From contig JBAIAC010000048.1 in assembly GCA_037349315.1 (NCBI GenBank), forward strand, positions 35,094,501 to 35,158,500: DNA of 64,000 nt, given 5' to 3'. The stretch comes from Chelydra serpentina (lineage: Eukaryota > Chordata > Testudines > Chelydridae). A program made the translations under genes and the position numbers. This document shows positions 1 through 11,582 of the stretch, one piece after another. The notes beneath the pieces are model-generated. The model was given only the letters and a program-made list of their open reading frames with translations. It was not told the origin of the DNA and searched no databases. The stretch's first letter is position 1. Each line of letters starts with the position of its first letter.

Positions 1-2475
1 CTCCCAAAAATATAAACCACTTTCCCCTCGTTTTACCTTTGGCAAAAGTTGCTTTTACAGCTGTGTGTCACTTACTACAGATAACCACTGCCCACCTCTA
101 CAACTATAGGGCAAGCAATGCTTTAGAACTTATGTCCCTTTTGAGTACACCCTGTAGGGACAGGTTTCTCTACCTTCACCCCTCTCTGGGGTGGAACCAT
201 GCAGCACTTCTACTCCTAGACTGCATCTATAGGCTATTGCCCCTCTGATTACCTCCTGTGTTAACCTGACAGATCCAACGGTGTTGGACATGTCAGCCCT
301 TTTCTTCTGGGAGCCTGTTAATTAGATGCAGTCACAAGTGAACCAAAACCAGCTTCTTCAAAACAAAGTATTATTTATTCACACAAGGATACATATCAAG
401 CAGAGCAAAGGGATAAAACAGATATTATGTTGTAGATAACTTCTTTCCTTGAAAGCTTTTTACATTCCCCTCAGCCCACCTATCTATCTCCAACCCTAGG
501 TTGGGACAATGTGTTTGCTGCAGTTGGTCTCTCTTCAGCACCTATCTGGCCAGCTGCTAGCAACCCACTCAACCGTCTTCTTCCCTCAGCCAAAATCTTT
601 AGGGTTTTAGTATCCCTTTTCCTCCTAGGTTTTGGTCTGGGAAGAATAAAACTTATCAGACTAGTTGGAGCCAGGAAGTGGGTATTCCTGGATTACTAGC
701 TTCCCCATTGTTCCCCCAGTACTTCATAGACTAAGAAATGCTCTAAGAGATATTAACTGTTCCTGTTAATCTCAGTGTGTTGACTCTAGCACCTAATGAT
801 GACAATGTGCTGTGACAGATACTGTGCACTGGGGCAGGTGCTTGGTGTCAACAGTTGCTAGGGTGGGAGGTCTTATAGTGCTCATATTTGGACATTTTAG
901 GTGGCTTGTAATCTCTGCACCTACTGACAAGGGGGATGAAGAGTGGAGTTTATCCCTACCCAGTGCTAAAAGCCTCAGAGTGTGAGGATGGGGGAGGAGA
1001 ACCTCAAGAGGTCGCTCATGCTTCTCCAGTTGCCAAAACTGAGCCCCTAGATCTCTCATTCCATTGTAGAAGTAGTTTCCAAGAGAAAGAAAGCTGGTAC
1101 ATTGAAAGTTTGGGAGGTGCATAAAATAAAGTGAATGTAATACCAATGTAAAACACAGGAACACTTTACTTATTATTCAGCTTCACATTTAATTCACTAG
1201 AAACACTTTTTCAAAGTTTATTTGAAGGCGCTGCTTACATTTGACACCAATATGACACAGAAGCCAGGGGCCTCCCTGCAAGAGTTAGCTTCACCTTGTC
1301 ATGTAGAATACACACGGTCTTGTGTCCAGCTTGATGCCTACATGTTAACCCTCAACATTATCTGTACAGTACATAATATAACCCAAACTTATCACTGCTG
1401 TCTAGGCTTGGTTCCAGCTGATCTATCATTACAATTAATAGGATCACCACCACTCTTCCCGCACTATAACCCTCTGTGTAAAATTCTCCACTAGCTTTAA
1501 TTTACCTGCTTGCAAAGATCATCCTGGAAGTGCCCCTTTGTGCCTGGGTGCAATGTCGCTGGTATCTTGGCTCCAGTGTCTCCTGCTGGCTGTTAGCCGG
1601 AGGTCTGGAGCCAGCAGCAAAGTCAAAGTTCAAACCCCTTCCCAGGTATCATGAACAAGTCCAAATAAATCTGAATAACTCTTCTGCCTGGGATACTGAA
1701 CTCTTCTCTTTCAACTTGAAAAACCCTATCTCAGGGCTTCCTCTGTAGGAGCCTACCTTGCCTTGTAGTGCACTTCCCCCTTTGTCTACCTGGGCTTCTC
1801 TCTGACAGAGAGACCTGCCTCTTCTGGGAGCCAATTAGCTACTAATTAATAGTCATGCAGAGCATGACTAACTGGGGCATTCACTAGCCTTGCAGGTGAT
1901 GGGGGGTAAAGGTCCCATCACAGTTAAAGAAAATAAGTTAAACAAGCCCTGAAAATCCCTTTGAGTTAAGTACTAGGAAGCATAAATAGCTTCTGTATAG
2001 CACTGGAAATTGCAATGGCATTTCCACAGGATATGGGTTTCAAAGCTACCGCCTCCTCCTCCACTTCTGCTCTCTACAGAAAGGAACAAGCAGCACCTGC
2101 TCAACAGATGGGAATAGTGACAATATTATTTTGACTAAAGAGGCTAATCAGAATGGCAGCAATCCATTTCACACACATTAGCTAATTAGAATTCTGTAGC
2201 TCCTCACTCACTGCTATCTGAGCCCTGAGGTGACCTTATCAAAAGGAAGCTTATTCAAAGGTAGGTTGGCATTTCCTAACATTTGAAGCACTGTTAAATA
2301 TTTAAAAAGAAAAATAATTACATTTACAAAATTCAAGGGATTAATATAATCCTAACTGAAGCAGCAAAAAAAAAAACAAAAAAAAAACCACAACCTGACT
2401 CCTACTCTACTCCACTGTTTGGCTCAATTTGTGCCCTGTGACACATGTGAGGGGCTCATATTTAAGCTAACAAGA
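1..2475. other. No gene; LTR-like remnants
   Basis: I see no convincing coding region here. Two stretches resemble degraded LTRs. Around 250-700 there is a reverse-strand poly(A) signal (AATAAA read on the minus strand near 370). Around 1555-1925 the sequence has a forward AATAAA near 1660 and a terminus resembling CCCATCACA. I could not find matching ends or target duplications for either, so they are noted rather than annotated as separate elements. Short open frames here show no family motifs. Confidence 0.3.
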
Positions 2476-2480
2476 GCTAC

Positions 2481-3295
2481 TGTCAGGGTTCCCTCCCCAC
2501 TCTAAACTCTAGGGTAAAGACGTGGGGACCCGCATTAAGAGCCCCTACGCTTATTTTTACCAGCTTAGGTTAAAACCCCCAAGGTACAAAATTCCCTGCA
2601 CCCTGAGAAATGCTTCTTTCGCTGCCACCATCAAGTGTCTAACAGGAATCCAGGAAAGGAATCACTTGAACTTCCCTCCCCCCCAAAATACCCCCTCAAG
2701 CCATACACCCCCTTTCCTGGGAAGCTTGAGAACAATCTCCCAACCAATTGGTTACACAGTGATCTAAAAACCCACCCCCTGGGTTTTAACACCATGGAAA
2801 ACAGTCAGCTTCTTAAAAGAAGGATTTTATTAAAACAAAGAAAGTAAAATCATCTCTGTAAAATCAGGATGGTAACTAATTACAGGGCACTCAATTTCCA
2901 AACTCAGAGAGATCCCCCACCCCCCTGGACAAAACCTTAAAGTTACAGAAAAACAGGAATAACCCTTCCCCCTCCCACAGGGAATGTATCACCAAGCAAA
3001 ATAAACAGAAATCTACTTGCAGTGCTGACTACACTTACTTTAGAAAAGTGAGGTTTGGTGAGGAGACTGGTTTTCTGTAGGTTCTTTCTGTCTTCCAAGA
3101 TCACTCTGACTCAGACAAAGCCACACACCAAGCTTTCCCCTTCCCAAGATTTGAAAGTATCTTGTCCCCCCATTGGTCAGATGCCAGCCAGGTCAGGTGT
3201 CAGTCTGGCTACCTGCATTTCTTAACCCTTTACTGGTAAGAGGATTTTATAGCACTGCATCAGATCCTCTCCCCCTTCCCTTTGTATTTATGACA
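2481..3295 (-). mobile_element. Solo LTR of a retrotransposon or endogenous retrovirus
   Basis: The 815-bp block begins TGTCAGGG and ends ATGACA, so it has the TG...CA ends expected of an LTR. It is flanked by a perfect 5-bp target duplication, GCTAC, at 2476-2480 and 3296-3300. A poly(A) signal read on the minus strand lies at 2831-2826, which suggests minus-strand orientation. No internal gag, pol or env sequence flanks it, so this is a solo LTR left by recombination between two LTRs. The 5-bp duplication fits Gypsy or ERV-L-like integrases, but the family is not assigned. Confidence 0.75.
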
Positions 3296-3300
3296 GCTAC

Positions 3301-4410
3301 GCATTAGTATGCAGGGACTGAGACAGCTCCCACTGGAGCCTGAGAGAGCTTTGCCGCTGACTTAATGGGGACAGGATTGGGCCCCCAAGAGAAGAATTTT
3401 AGCTCTTTCCATTCGTGAACTAGGAGGATGAATTGAAATACAAAAAAAACCCGACATCAGGCAAGCACTGAACAATGAAACTATTTTCTTACTGTATTGC
3501 TCATGCTTTTCAGCTCAGTATGACAAGATGGGCAGAATAATTTAACCCCAGTAGCAATTCCAATGCTTGTTTAAAAAGTGACAGTGGACCCCACCAGCTT
3601 TGCACTGCCATGCTAGAGTCTCTCTTCCAGAATAATCTTAGGTCCCCTTCTTTTGGCTTCTGGATCAAACATGTTGAGAGAGTCTTGGGAAGCTGGAAGC
3701 TAGCCACAACTTCACTGTATGAGCACCCTTGCCCCTTCCAATTAATGGAGAAGAGAGCTGGGCATATCAGTCATAGCCAACAGTTTATTCCATTAATTTA
3801 GCCCTTATCCCTGTTCAAATGATCCAGACAGACACTGATTTGTTCATTTTTCAAAATTTGATGAAGGGTTTATACAAAACATGTTTCAGCCTCCCAAACA
3901 ACTCCACAACTTTGAGTATTTGCAATCAGTGATTCTGTGTCCTGTGATTGGTCACCTAAATCACAACATCATTCAACCTGTGAGTAGAAATAATTCTCAA
4001 ACACCCAAAATTTTCAAGATGGCTACATATATACACGAGTATTCATGAGATTTCTGGCAAATGCGTTTGCCAGCAGAAATTCACTGATGTGAATGTTTGT
4101 GAAAGGGAGAAAAGGAGTTGGAGGTACCCAATCTCATTGGCATTTGGGTTTGAATAAATACTAGCGAACTGTTCTCCCAGTTCTGATAAAGCAGCACTGA
4201 GCACAGCCCTACTCCCTGAAATACAGGGTAGATGGAGTGTGATTAAGGTAATCCTAGAATGCAGGGAAAACAAAGACTGAAGAGACTCCTAGGCCAACCT
4301 TGAGACCCAGAGGGACTACCTGGGGTTAGGCATGGCAAGACAGTCTTCTCATTTGCTCCAGGTCAATCCTTCTGCTAACAATAATGTTGTGAGCCCTCAG
4401 TGATGGCTGG
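3301..4410. other. No recognised feature
   Basis: About 1.1 kb of AT-leaning sequence with only short, motif-free open frames on either strand. I recognise no repeat family, RNA gene or exon. Confidence 0.4.
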
Positions 4411-4418
4411 TGGTGGGC

Positions 4419-4539
4419 TAGGGTGACCAGATGTCCCAATTTTAGAGGGACAGTCCCAATATTTGGGGCTATGTCTTATATAGGCACCTATTACCCCCCA
4501 CCCCCATCCTGATTTTTCACTTGCTGTCTGGTTACCCTA
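4419..4539. mobile_element. Short hAT-type MITE, 121 bp
   Basis: Terminal inverted repeats TAGGGTGACCAGA and TAGGGTAACCAGA (the second read on the minus strand) bound the element. Flanking octamers TGGTGGGC (4411-4418) and TGGTGGTC (4540-4547) differ at one base, giving an 8-bp target duplication typical of hAT transposases. There is no coding capacity, so it must have been moved by a transposase encoded elsewhere. Confidence 0.75.
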
Positions 4540-4547
4540 TGGTGGTC

Positions 4548-5227
4548 TCAGAGCAGGTCTAATTATTGTGTTATGGTCGAGTCAATAACAGCCAACAGCA
4601 CAACATTTTTCCTTCCTGGCAAACTACACATAATAAAGAATTAAGAAATGCCCCCAAAATTATTAATCATTCAGAATGTTTTGTAACTTCATGGAAAAAC
4701 TTAGACTTTCCCCTTTGAGACTCCTGTAGAAATTCAGCCTTAATTCTGAATTCAAATAATGAATGTCATCTTGAATCATGAATATTAATCTGTATTTCCA
4801 AGCTCTTGCTTATAAGTCCATGCAAATGAGCATAGATGGCATCTGCAGAGAAGTCGTACACAGAAAATACCAGGTAGCGTAACACTCACACATCATGTCT
4901 GGAGATAGCAGCTGTTTGACTCGGAAGGCATGCTGAGGCTGCATTGTATAGTGCTTAAGCTTTTGCTAAGACACACATTTGCTCCAATGATCATAATTAA
5001 CAATGGGTCATACAAAAAATTATAAAGTATGGGGTGTTGCCACAATGCAGTATGTGCAAGAAACAGAGCAAAATAACTCCAACCAGTCAAAGCAGAGGAG
5101 GGGTTATTTTCCCCACCAAATACAGCTTGAATGAATAATAACTTGCTTCTAATAAAGTGAAGAAAGGACTCCTCTAGACTATAGTACAACTTACCAGTGG
5201 CATTACTTGAGACGGGGAAAACGTTGA
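4548..5227. other. No recognised feature
   Basis: AT-rich sequence between the 121-bp MITE and the CR1 insertion. A minus-strand open frame at 4893-5189 has no recognisable motif and is probably chance. Confidence 0.35.
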
Positions 5228-7399
5228 CATAAAGACAGTTATCCAGCAGATGTCTTTGCTAGCCATATAAATAGGAAGAAAACAAAGAAAGAAGAAGTGG
5301 GACCGCTAAACACTGAGGATGGAGTGGAGGTTAAGGATAATCTAGGCATGGCTCAATATCTAAACAAATACTTTGCCTCAGTCTTTAATGAGGCTAATGA
5401 GGAGATTAGGAATAGTGGCAGCATGACAAATGGGAATAAGGATGTGGGGGTAGATATTACCATATCCGAGGTAGAAGCCAAACTTGAACAGCTTAATGAG
5501 AGTAAATCAGGCGGCCCAGATAATCTTCATCCAAGAATATTAAAGGAACTGGCACACGAAATTGCAAGCCCATTAGCAAAAATTTTTAATGAATCTCTAA
5601 ACTCAGGGGTTGTACCGTTTGACTGGAGAATAGCTAATATAGTTCCTATTTTTAAGAAAGGGAAAAAAAGTGACCCGGGTAACTACAGGCCTGTTAGTTT
5701 GACATCTGTAGTATGCAAGGTCTTGGAAAAAATTTTGAAGGAGAAAGTAGTTAAGGACCTTGAGGTCAATGGCAATTGGGACAAATTACAACATGGTTTT
5801 ACAAAAGGTAGATCGTGCCAAACCAACTTGATCTCCTTCTTTGAGAAAGTAACAGATTTTTTAGATAAAGGAAACGCAGTGGATCTAATCTACCTCGATT
5901 TCAGTAAGGCATTTGATACAGTACCACATGAGGAATTATCGGTTAAATTGGAAAAGATGGGGATCAATATGAAAATTGAGAGGTGGATAAGGAACTGGTT
6001 AAAGGGGAGACTACAGCGGGTCATACTGAAAGGTGAACTGTCAGGTTGGAGGGAGGTTACTAGTGGAGTTCCTCAAGGTTCAGTTTTGGGACCAATTTTA
6101 TTTAATCTGTTTATTACTGACCTCGGCACCAAGAGTGGGAGTGTGCTAATAAAGTTTGCAGATGACACGAAGTTGGGAGGTATTGCCAATTCAGAAAAGG
6201 ATCGGGATATCCTACAGGAAGATCTGGATGACCTTGTAAACTGGAGTAATAGTAATAGGATGAAATTTAATAGTGAGAAGTGTAAGGTTATGCATTTAGG
6301 GATTAATAACAAGAATTTTAGTTATAAGCTGGGGACGCATCAGTTGGAAGTAACGGAAGAGGAGAAGGACCTCGGAGTCCTGGTTGATCACAGGATGACT
6401 ATGAGTCGCCAATGTGATGTGGCCGTGAAAAACGCTAATGCGGTCTTGGGATGCATTAGGCGAGGTATTTCTAGTAGAGATAAGGAGGTGTTAGTACCGT
6501 TATACAAGGCACTGGTAAGACCTCATTTGGAATACTGTGTGCAGTTCTGGTCTCCCATGTTTAAGAAGGATGAATTCAAACTGGAACAGGTACAAAGAAG
6601 GGCCACTAGGATGATCCGAGGAATGGAAAACCTGTCGTATGAAAGGAGACTCAAGGAGCTTGGTTTGTTTACCTTAACCAAAAGAAGGCTGAGGGGAGAT
6701 ATGATTGCTCTCTTTAAATATATCAGAGGGATAAATACCAGGGAGGGAGATGAATTATTTCAGCTCAGTACCAATGTGGACACAAGAACAAATGGATATA
6801 AACTGGCCATCAGGAAGTTTAGACTGGAAATTAGACGAAGGTTTCTAACCATCAGAGGAGTGAAGTTCTGGAACAGCCTTCCAAGGGAAGCAGTGGGGGC
6901 AAAAGACCTAACTGGCTTCAAGATTAAGCTAGATACGTTTATGGAGGGGATGGTTTGATGGGATAACATGATCTTAGTCAAAGGTCAATTAATTGCCATC
7001 AGTGGTAAATAGGACCAATGGTCAATGATGGGATGTTAGAAGTTACTACAGAGAACTTTTTCCTGGGTGTCTGGCTGGTGAGTCTTGCCCACATGCTCGG
7101 GGTTCAGCTGATCGCCATATTTGGGGTCGGGAAGGAATTTTCCTCCAGGGTAGATTGGCAGAGGCCCTGGAGGTTTTTTTGCCTTCCTCTGCAGCATGGG
7201 GCACGGGTCACTTACCGGAGGATTCTCTGCATCTTGAAGTCTTTAAACCATGATTTGAGGACTTCAATAGCTGAGACATAGGTGAGAGGATTATTCCAGG
7301 AGTGGGTGGGTGAGATTCTGTGGCCTGCATTGTGCAGGAGGTCAGACTAGATGATCATAATGGTCCCTTCTGACCTAAAAGTCTATGAGTCTATGAGTC
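5228..7399 (+). mobile_element. CR1 LINE, 5'-truncated, long open ORF2
   Basis: A non-LTR retrotransposon of the CR1 clade. It holds the reverse transcriptase and C-terminal part of ORF2, a 3' UTR, and the characteristic CR1 end: a block beginning near 7320 that reads through 'gaggtcagactagatgatc', followed by tandem copies of TCTATGAG up to about 7399. ORF1 and the apurinic-like endonuclease domain are absent, as in most CR1 copies after incomplete target-primed reverse transcription. The 5' boundary is uncertain. The coding frame is open from 5228, and CR1-like residues are recognisable from about 5250. CR1 usually makes no clear target duplication, and none was found. Confidence 0.92.
5297..6958 (+). 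CDS. CR1 ORF2 fragment: reverse transcriptase (truncated)
   Basis: This frame encodes 553 residues without a stop, the C-terminal half of the CR1 polyprotein. It would copy CR1 RNA into DNA at a nicked chromosomal target. Visible RT landmarks in order are the NYRPVSLTS block (about 5680-5705), QHGFTKGRSC (about 5790), the catalytic block LDFSKAFD (about 5895), [10 protein letters not shown] (about 6068), the FADD active-site box (about 6158) and the CR1-specific tail with PHLEYC and NSLPREAV (about 6525 and 6875). The first codon of the stated span is GTG and is not a real start. The frame is open back to 5228 because the element is truncated, so no native initiator remains. Absence of frameshifts or stops over 1.7 kb implies a fairly young insertion. 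Without its endonuclease it cannot be autonomous. Confidence 0.9.
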   Translation: MGPLNTEDGVEVKDNLGMAQYLNKYFASVFNEANEEIRNSGSMTNGNKDVGVDITISEVEAKLEQLNESKSGGPDNLHPRILKELAHEIASPLAKIFNESLNSGVVPFDWRIANIVPIFKKGKKSDPGNYRPVSLTSVVCKVLEKILKEKVVKDLEVNGNWDKLQHGFTKGRSCQTNLISFFEKVTDFLDKGNAVDLIYLDFSKAFDTVPHEELSVKLEKMGINMKIERWIRNWLKGRLQRVILKGELSGWREVTSGVPQGSVLGPILFNLFITDLGTKSGSVLIKFADDTKLGGIANSEKDRDILQEDLDDLVNWSNSNRMKFNSEKCKVMHLGINNKNFSYKLGTHQLEVTEEEKDLGVLVDHRMTMSRQCDVAVKNANAVLGCIRRGISSRDKEVLVPLYKALVRPHLEYCVQFWSPMFKKDEFKLEQVQRRATRMIRGMENLSYERRLKELGLFTLTKRRLRGDMIALFKYIRGINTREGDELFQLSTNVDTRTNGYKLAIRKFRLEIRRRFLTIRGVKFWNSLPREAVGAKDLTGFKIKLDTFMEGMV

Positions 7400-8405
7400 T
7401 AGCTGGTATATCTCTTGGATAACTAATGAGGGGAAAAAAAATATTTAGAGAAAAAAGAACTAAGTAGGTATTTCAGGGAACATGTAAACCCAATCAACTT
7501 GAAACAAATTTGACCTATCCAAAGATTTTCTTTTAAAAATTGGCCTATTCCAATTTGACAAATAGACTCAAAACCTGACACCTTTTGGTTTTTCATCTTA
7601 CCCCCTGCGTCCCCCTCTCACTTTTTAATTTCTCACTGAAAAAGAGGACAGGAAGGTAGAAAAATCCTTTTTGTAAGTAAAAAGTGTCGTAGGTCATTTG
7701 GGGAAATTTACCCCACCACAAAACATACTTACCATTTTTCAAACAACTTTATAAATCAGACCCAAGTAATAAATGCTTATTGCCCCATATATAAATGAAA
7801 TTGATTAGAACTGTTCTTTCCCCTTTTTGTTCTATTCAGTTAAAGTTTGCCCAGCATTTTGCATACAAGCTCAGATTGCCACCGCATCAGATCTTATACA
7901 CTAGGCTCAGTCTTTGGATGAACGACCTAGGAGGATACATGGCTGCTGCAGGAAATGGTATTGATTAGTAGCTGGTACTCTTCCTTTTGAGCTAGAGATG
8001 AGCCCAAATCAAAACTCTGAACCTGAGTAGAATATTTGACTTTGTTCTCACTGTGCCTTCCCTCCTGATCTCCACACTCCCAGGCACACAGAGCAGAATT
8101 TTTCGTCCTAAGTGAGCATTACCCTTAGCCTCTCAAAGGGTATCAATATTTAAATCTGATTAGTAACTGAAAGGTTTCATAGTCCCAAGTGGTAAAAATT
8201 TAATGTGGGTAGAGGGGAAAAAAAGCATAATTAAATATTCATGTCTAATACTGAATGTTTAACATTTGACTGTTCAGATGTAAACATCACTTAAGAGTCT
8301 AGTCTTCCCTTGATGAGCATGTGTAATTGTCATTAATGTTAATTTGCATTTAATACACATAGAATGGGAGAAAGATCCTGAAGTTGTCAGATCTTCTAAG
8401 GTGTG
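7400..8405. other. No gene; AT-rich old repeat debris
   Basis: No open frame of interest. The segment around 7490-7700 is AT-rich and loosely resembles the old AGAGCTGGG-ended element family seen elsewhere in the window. Around 7985-8040 the phrase 'agctagagatgagccc' resembles another ancient dispersed remnant, also seen near 23030. Confidence 0.3.
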
Positions 8406-9121
8406 TGTCACAGGGTGCTACTCACTGCAGACAGCACATCCTCCTGGTCATGGTGGGATTAACTTCAAGAGGTCAACACTCCTCACAGTTGCACACCATC
8501 TCTTCATCTAAGTCTATAGTCCCTCTTTCAGTCCACAAGCTGCTGCTGCCTTTTGTGATTCAGCCTTCTAGCCCACTCACTATATGCATTTTCCCCTTCT
8601 GGGATACCAAACATCTTCCTTCAGCAATGCTGGGAAGTCTTCCCATTCACTGCCACATAGTGCCACTCCCTCAGTGGCTGGCAGGGCAACCCAAGCCCAC
8701 TTTCTATTTTAGGTTCCAGCTCAGGTACCCGCTAGCCAGGAGTCAAGGTCTGTTCCCTCCTGGCCCCTACTGCCTTTCCCTGAGCCCTTTCCTTACCATC
8801 AGGCACTCTCCCACCTCTGGGGTCACTAGCATCACCACTCCCTCCTCCTAGAGAAGCAATTACAGACTACTTATTGCTGTAGCACCAAACACTTCTCCCA
8901 GATAGTCACTGCAGCCCATTTCCCAGCACCCCTCTCTGCTACCAATTTCCTGTCTTTATAAATCCAACCCAGCTTGTTTCTCCTCAGCTGGGCTCTCTCA
9001 TTCAGTCAGGGGATTACTTAGCCACCTGATTCCCCTCAGCTGTGGCCTGCTGGGTTCATTAGCCCCCTTCTCAATCCACATTCACCCCTTTCCAGGCACA
9101 TCTGGGATGAAAACCCCATCA
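8406..9121. mobile_element. Probable solo LTR
   Basis: The block starts TGTCACAGGG and ends near CCCCATCA, so TG...CA ends are possible. It has the C-rich, coding-free character of the other LTRs in this window. I could not find a matching target duplication: the flanks are GTGTG and TATGT. Boundaries and family are therefore tentative. A forward open frame inside (8384-8851) shows no protein motif and is taken as chance. Confidence 0.4.
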
Positions 9122-10036
9122 TATGTGCTACAACTTTTCCAACACAGAGAGCACTAGGCAGTTATAACAATTATTAATTAATATATGTAATAATAGCCAT
9201 ACAAATAAATATATTAATAAAAATACCACACACACCCATAAGCATTGTGGCTGTTTAATATTGTTCTGGTGTGAAAATTAACGCTAATTTCTCAGAGTGA
9301 TGAAGTGAACCAAGTATAAATTCTCTGTAAACCACTTGAATCAGAGTGATATAAACTAGAAGTATAACACCAAAGTATATCTAACTAGTCTACACTGTCA
9401 AGACTGTGCTAGTCCTCATCCTGCTGCCTTGCATTTTTAATAAATGTCATGCTCTGTGCCAGAAAATAAAAGTCATAAACACACACCTCTCATAAATCAG
9501 CATGACTATAACAAGACTTGCTATTTAATGTCACAAATGAGCTTAGCTATAAGAGGTGGTTATTACTGACAGTGAGCGATCAGTTTTTAATCAAGAACAT
9601 GGAAAACTTTGTTGAGCAGAGAAAAGCTAGAATGAGATTATGATCACAGCATTGCCGTGACCTTATCAAGAGACTCTGAATGTGAATGGGGAAAAATAAA
9701 GATTATTTGCATCTAACAGGAAGAATTTTAGGAAAGTGCTGTGTCTATTGGATAAATGCAAGGTTTGAATATTCACACAGAGGAAGAGAAGAAGGATGGT
9801 CTTCTAGTTAAAGCACAGGACAGAGTCAAATATGCATTCTATTTCCAGTTCTGTAACAGAGATCAAATTCAGTCTAGCCAAAGGGGACACAGACTGTATT
9901 ATTATCAGGTTTAGGGATCAGGAGTTAAGAGTTGTCAGTGTCTATCATCCTGATGACAGCTCAATTGACAACTAAAGAGAATATTGCAACAGCATTGGGA
10001 AATTGCTGCCAATCAACTATCCATGGATATTTTAAT
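9122..10036. other. No recognised feature
   Basis: AT-rich unique-looking sequence with short motif-free frames. I identify no gene, RNA or dated repeat. Confidence 0.35.
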
Positions 10037-10614
10037 TAGGGCTCTCAATTGAAGTTAATGCATGTGATTAACGCAAAACAAACAAACTAGATTTAAAAAA
10101 ATAGTTGCAATTAATTGCAGTTTTAATTGCACAATAATAGAATACCAAGTTAATTTTTTTATAAATATTTTGGATGTTTTTCTACATTTTCAAATATATT
10201 GATTTCAGTTACAACACAGAATACAAAGTGTGCAGTGCTCACATTATTTATATGACAAATATTTGCACTATAAAAAAACCCCAAAAATTCTGTTTTTCAA
10301 TTCACCTCATACAAGTCCATTGAGACCTACTTCTTGTTCAACCGATCGCTAAGACAAACAAATTTGTCTACATTTATGGGAGATAATGCTGCCCATTTCT
10401 TGTTTACAAAGTCACCTGAAAGTAAGAACAGGTGTTGCAAGATATTTACATGCCAAATATGCAAAACATTCACATACCCCTTCATGCTTCAACTTGTAGA
10501 TGCTGAAGTTTTACATTATTTTGTTTTTGAGTGCAGTTATGTAACAAAAAAAATATCTAAATTTTAAGTTGCACTTTCATAATAAAGAGATTCCACTATA
10601 GTACTATCAACATT
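10037..10614 (-). mobile_element. Internally deleted hAT transposon remnant
   Basis: The left end reads TAGGGCTCTCAA, a hAT-like terminus, followed by an AT-rich subterminal region. On the minus strand a short tail of a hAT transposase is recognisable (10460-10327). The segment from about 10500 to 10614 is a subterminal block like that of the opposite end, in inverted orientation, so most of the transposase gene has been deleted. The right terminus is lost and no target duplication is visible. Confidence 0.6.
10327..10460 (-). pseudogene. hAT transposase C-terminal dimerisation remnant
   Basis: Minus-strand translation gives a short tail ending at a stop at 10329-10327, with SGDFVNKK, AALSP and LSDRLNKK. 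This matches the end of the hAT C-terminal dimerisation domain, where an SGD...KR/KK...LSP pattern precedes a short helix. The N-terminal BED finger and RNase H-like core are missing. This is a fossil with no function expected beyond marking the family. Confidence 0.55.
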
Positions 10615-10624
10615 ACAATTTATA

Positions 10625-11090
10625 ATGAGGCTCAAAGGATCAGAAAGTGAGGCAATAAAATTAACTATTCAGTGGATTCTATCACATGCTGGCATATACA
10701 GGAGTGAGGAAGCTGATGACCTAGCCAAAATTGGAAGATTGGAAACTCAGGTTGAAGAGATAATAGTTGAGGATAGCAACACGCTATCAAGGAAAATATT
10801 GGCTGAAATAAATGGTCAAAAGATGAAAGATCATCTGATTGATATCAAAGCATCTCAGAAAATAACATCCACTATCATGAGATTTCAGACAGGGCATACT
10901 GCAGGAATGAAAATCAATAGAGGTAGAACTAATGAAATCATTCTGCAAGATGTCAGGAGCAGGCTTTAACATCTGATTACATTTTGGAATGTAATAGTGT
11001 AAGGAAAGGGAAGCTTTTCAGATTGATACCTTGGATCAAGCCCTTCCAAAGGACCCTGTACGAGTTGTTTAATTCATTCTCAAACTTCCT
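10625..11090 (+). pseudogene. RNase H-type LINE fragment, frameshifted
   Basis: The first frame (10625-10969) contains WILSHAG and EEADDLAK. Together these resemble the C-terminal half of an RNase H domain, where HxG precedes a catalytic Asp in the N-x-x-AD-x-LAK region. Downstream the reading continues in a second frame (about 10965-11090) with a TSDYILECN stretch, like the Cys/His tail that follows RNase H in some LINE ORF2 proteins. RNase H is a feature of I, R1 and related LINE clades, not of CR1 or Tx1. The fragment lacks the reverse transcriptase. It could also derive from another RNase H-bearing element. Its source clade, and whether it was horizontally acquired, are unknown. Confidence 0.5.
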
Positions 11091-11258
11091 GGCCTGATAT
11101 GATTACCATGAGACAAGACAACAACAATTAGCAGTGAAATAACCTCAGACACCAAACCAGTTTCCCATTCCAGTGCCCTCGCCAGGGGCCTACTAAACAT
11201 GCAAATGGCAGGATTGTGACCCTGGGAACCGCTCAATACCCTCTGGCGAGGACACACC

Positions 11259-11441
11259 ATAGAATCATAGAATATCAGGGTTGGAAGGGACCTTAGGAGG
11301 TCATCTAGTCCAACCCCCTGCTCAAAGCAGGACCAATTCCCAATTTTTGCCCCATATCCCCAAATGGCCCCCTGAAGGATTGAACTCACAACCCTGGGTT
11401 TAGCAGGCCAATGCTCAAACCACTGAGCTATCCCTCCCCCC
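11259..11441 (-). mobile_element. tRNA-derived SINE with CR1-like tail
   Basis: Read on the minus strand it begins with a tRNA-like head carrying an A box (GGATAGCTCAGTGG, about 11431-11418) and a B box (GGTTGTGAGTTCAATCC, about 11393-11377). A body follows, and a 3' tail near-identical to the CR1 3' end, finishing in ATTCTATGATTCTATGG at 11275-11259. This composition is established for turtle polIII SINEs, which borrow the CR1 3' end so that the CR1 reverse transcriptase copies them. It is not a functional tRNA gene. Confidence 0.8.
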
Positions 11442-11582
11442 CATACTTTAACTCACATCAGGCCCGACACATTCATTGCCCCAATACACCATTGTCATAC
11501 ATGACACCTTTTAGATACCTTGCATCATATGCAAACTGGTAACATGCTGGTTCCAAAAATCATTGTGCGGTGTATGTATTGG

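Noticed and set aside
8384..8851. 155-codon frame in the LTR-like block
   Set aside because: No gag, protease or other retroelement motif; non-ATG start.
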